Positions 63,446-64,000 of a stretch of 64,000 nucleotides of DNA are shown in pieces. The first letter of the stretch is position 1. Every line of letters begins with the position of its first letter. The DNA comes from Phymatolithon calcareum. Lineage: Eukaryota; Rhodophyta; Florideophyceae; Hapalidiales. The notes under the pieces were generated by a model, which saw nothing but the letters and a program-made list of their open reading frames with translations, searched no databases and was not told where the DNA came from. Both the position numbers and the translations under genes were made by a program. Where the stretch lies: contig OZ345377.1 of NCBI GenBank assembly GCA_977006965.1, positions 1,798,001 through 1,862,000 of the forward strand, written 5' to 3'.

Positions 63446-64000
63446 TTCGGGACAGTGACAGGCGAGCGTGGGAACGGAGGACAAGGAGGGAGTACGTTCG
63501 AGACGGGCTGTGGATGGGTCGAAAGCGTTGACGAATGTGCGAGTAGTTGCTCCGCCGCACGTGTACAGCCGGCCAGAAATTCAAGCGGATTTTATTGAGG
63601 TGCGTCTATCATAACAGAGGCAAGGGTGCTGTCTAATCTAATGATGACGACATCATACTGAAGTCGAGAAAGTCCCATTGACGTCAACACTGTTGACAAA
63701 ACTTGTTCTTGGATGAGTTGGACTCGGGTAAATTTTACAAGCAATGTGGTGCAAGAATAATGCAGTAAGGGTTCGAGTAGCGGTATACGCCTTCTTCTTT
63801 TCAACAGGATTTCAGAAGAGCGTCAGTCTATCAGATGCGAGCAGAAACAATCGACAATAGCTGTCATTTAGTCATTTTCCTCTTCTGTGCTGCTACCTTC
63901 AAAAGACTATTATATTATAGTTTTCAACACAAGCTTGTGGCCCTGCAGCTTGAAGACTTTGATTCCGAGATTGACATCACATTACGGCTGCTGTACTGAT
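63446..64000. other. Upstream region of UBC12, no gene seen
   Basis: No supported coding sequence to the window edge. A frame at 63592-63804 has no family signature. Confidence 0.45.

Overview
The window looks like nuclear DNA of a eukaryotic alga, most likely a florideophyte red alga of the Chondrus type. The genes are intact and mostly single-exon; the few introns are about 90-125 nt. Several genes encode organelle-type proteins (a RelA/SpoT homologue, a bacterial-type threonyl-tRNA synthetase, a bacterial-type uS15). Between the genes lie many 5'-truncated non-LTR retrotransposon (LINE) copies with target-site duplications (TSDs). The species is inferred, not proved.

Layout. 1-3000: a decayed F-box/LRR-like gene embedded in a repeat block. 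4551-6170 (-): a RelA/SpoT-type (p)ppGpp synthetase. 9953-13262 (-): a decayed partial copy of a membrane pyrophosphatase-like gene, broken by three separate LINE insertions. 13400-37148: a giant palindrome with arms of about 9.2 kb (13400-22601 and 27947-37148; paired coordinates sum to 50548 with no net indel) around a 5.3 kb spacer. Each arm carries a complete membrane pyrophosphatase-like gene, an unknown ORF, F-box/LRR pseudogene debris, LINE tails and a tRNA-Ser-like gene. The spacer holds a truncated UDP-glucose dehydrogenase-family gene, a decayed second RelA/SpoT copy and a 1.3 kb LINE. 38880-40361 (+): the intact F-box/LRR-like relative. 43282-43787 (+): uS15 with one intron. 44154-46151 (-): threonyl-tRNA synthetase. 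49263-56976: a second palindrome, with arms of about 3.5 kb, each carrying a DUF288/STELLO-like putative glycosyltransferase gene and a damaged copy of a small cysteine-containing protein gene. 56977-57798: a run of near-perfect DNA hairpins. 59061-63445: a compact housekeeping block with THO complex subunit 1 (-), signal peptidase complex subunit 3 (+, three exons) and the NEDD8-conjugating enzyme UBC12 (-).

Inverted duplication recurs at every scale: 9.2 kb, 3.5 kb, 0.3 kb and 20-73 bp. The two large palindromes each hold a duplicated gene pair, which resembles ampliconic palindromes maintained by arm-to-arm gene conversion. The duplicated pyrophosphatase-like protein lacks most catalytic residues of its family, so it may have a new role. 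These two points and the hairpin cluster are the most unusual content.

Several long reading frames open with a non-ATG codon. I moved the starts of the RelA/SpoT, pyrophosphatase-like, F-box/LRR, THO1, uS15 and UBC12 genes to the first in-frame ATG that fits the family. All similarity statements come from reading the sequence and from knowledge of the families; no search was run.
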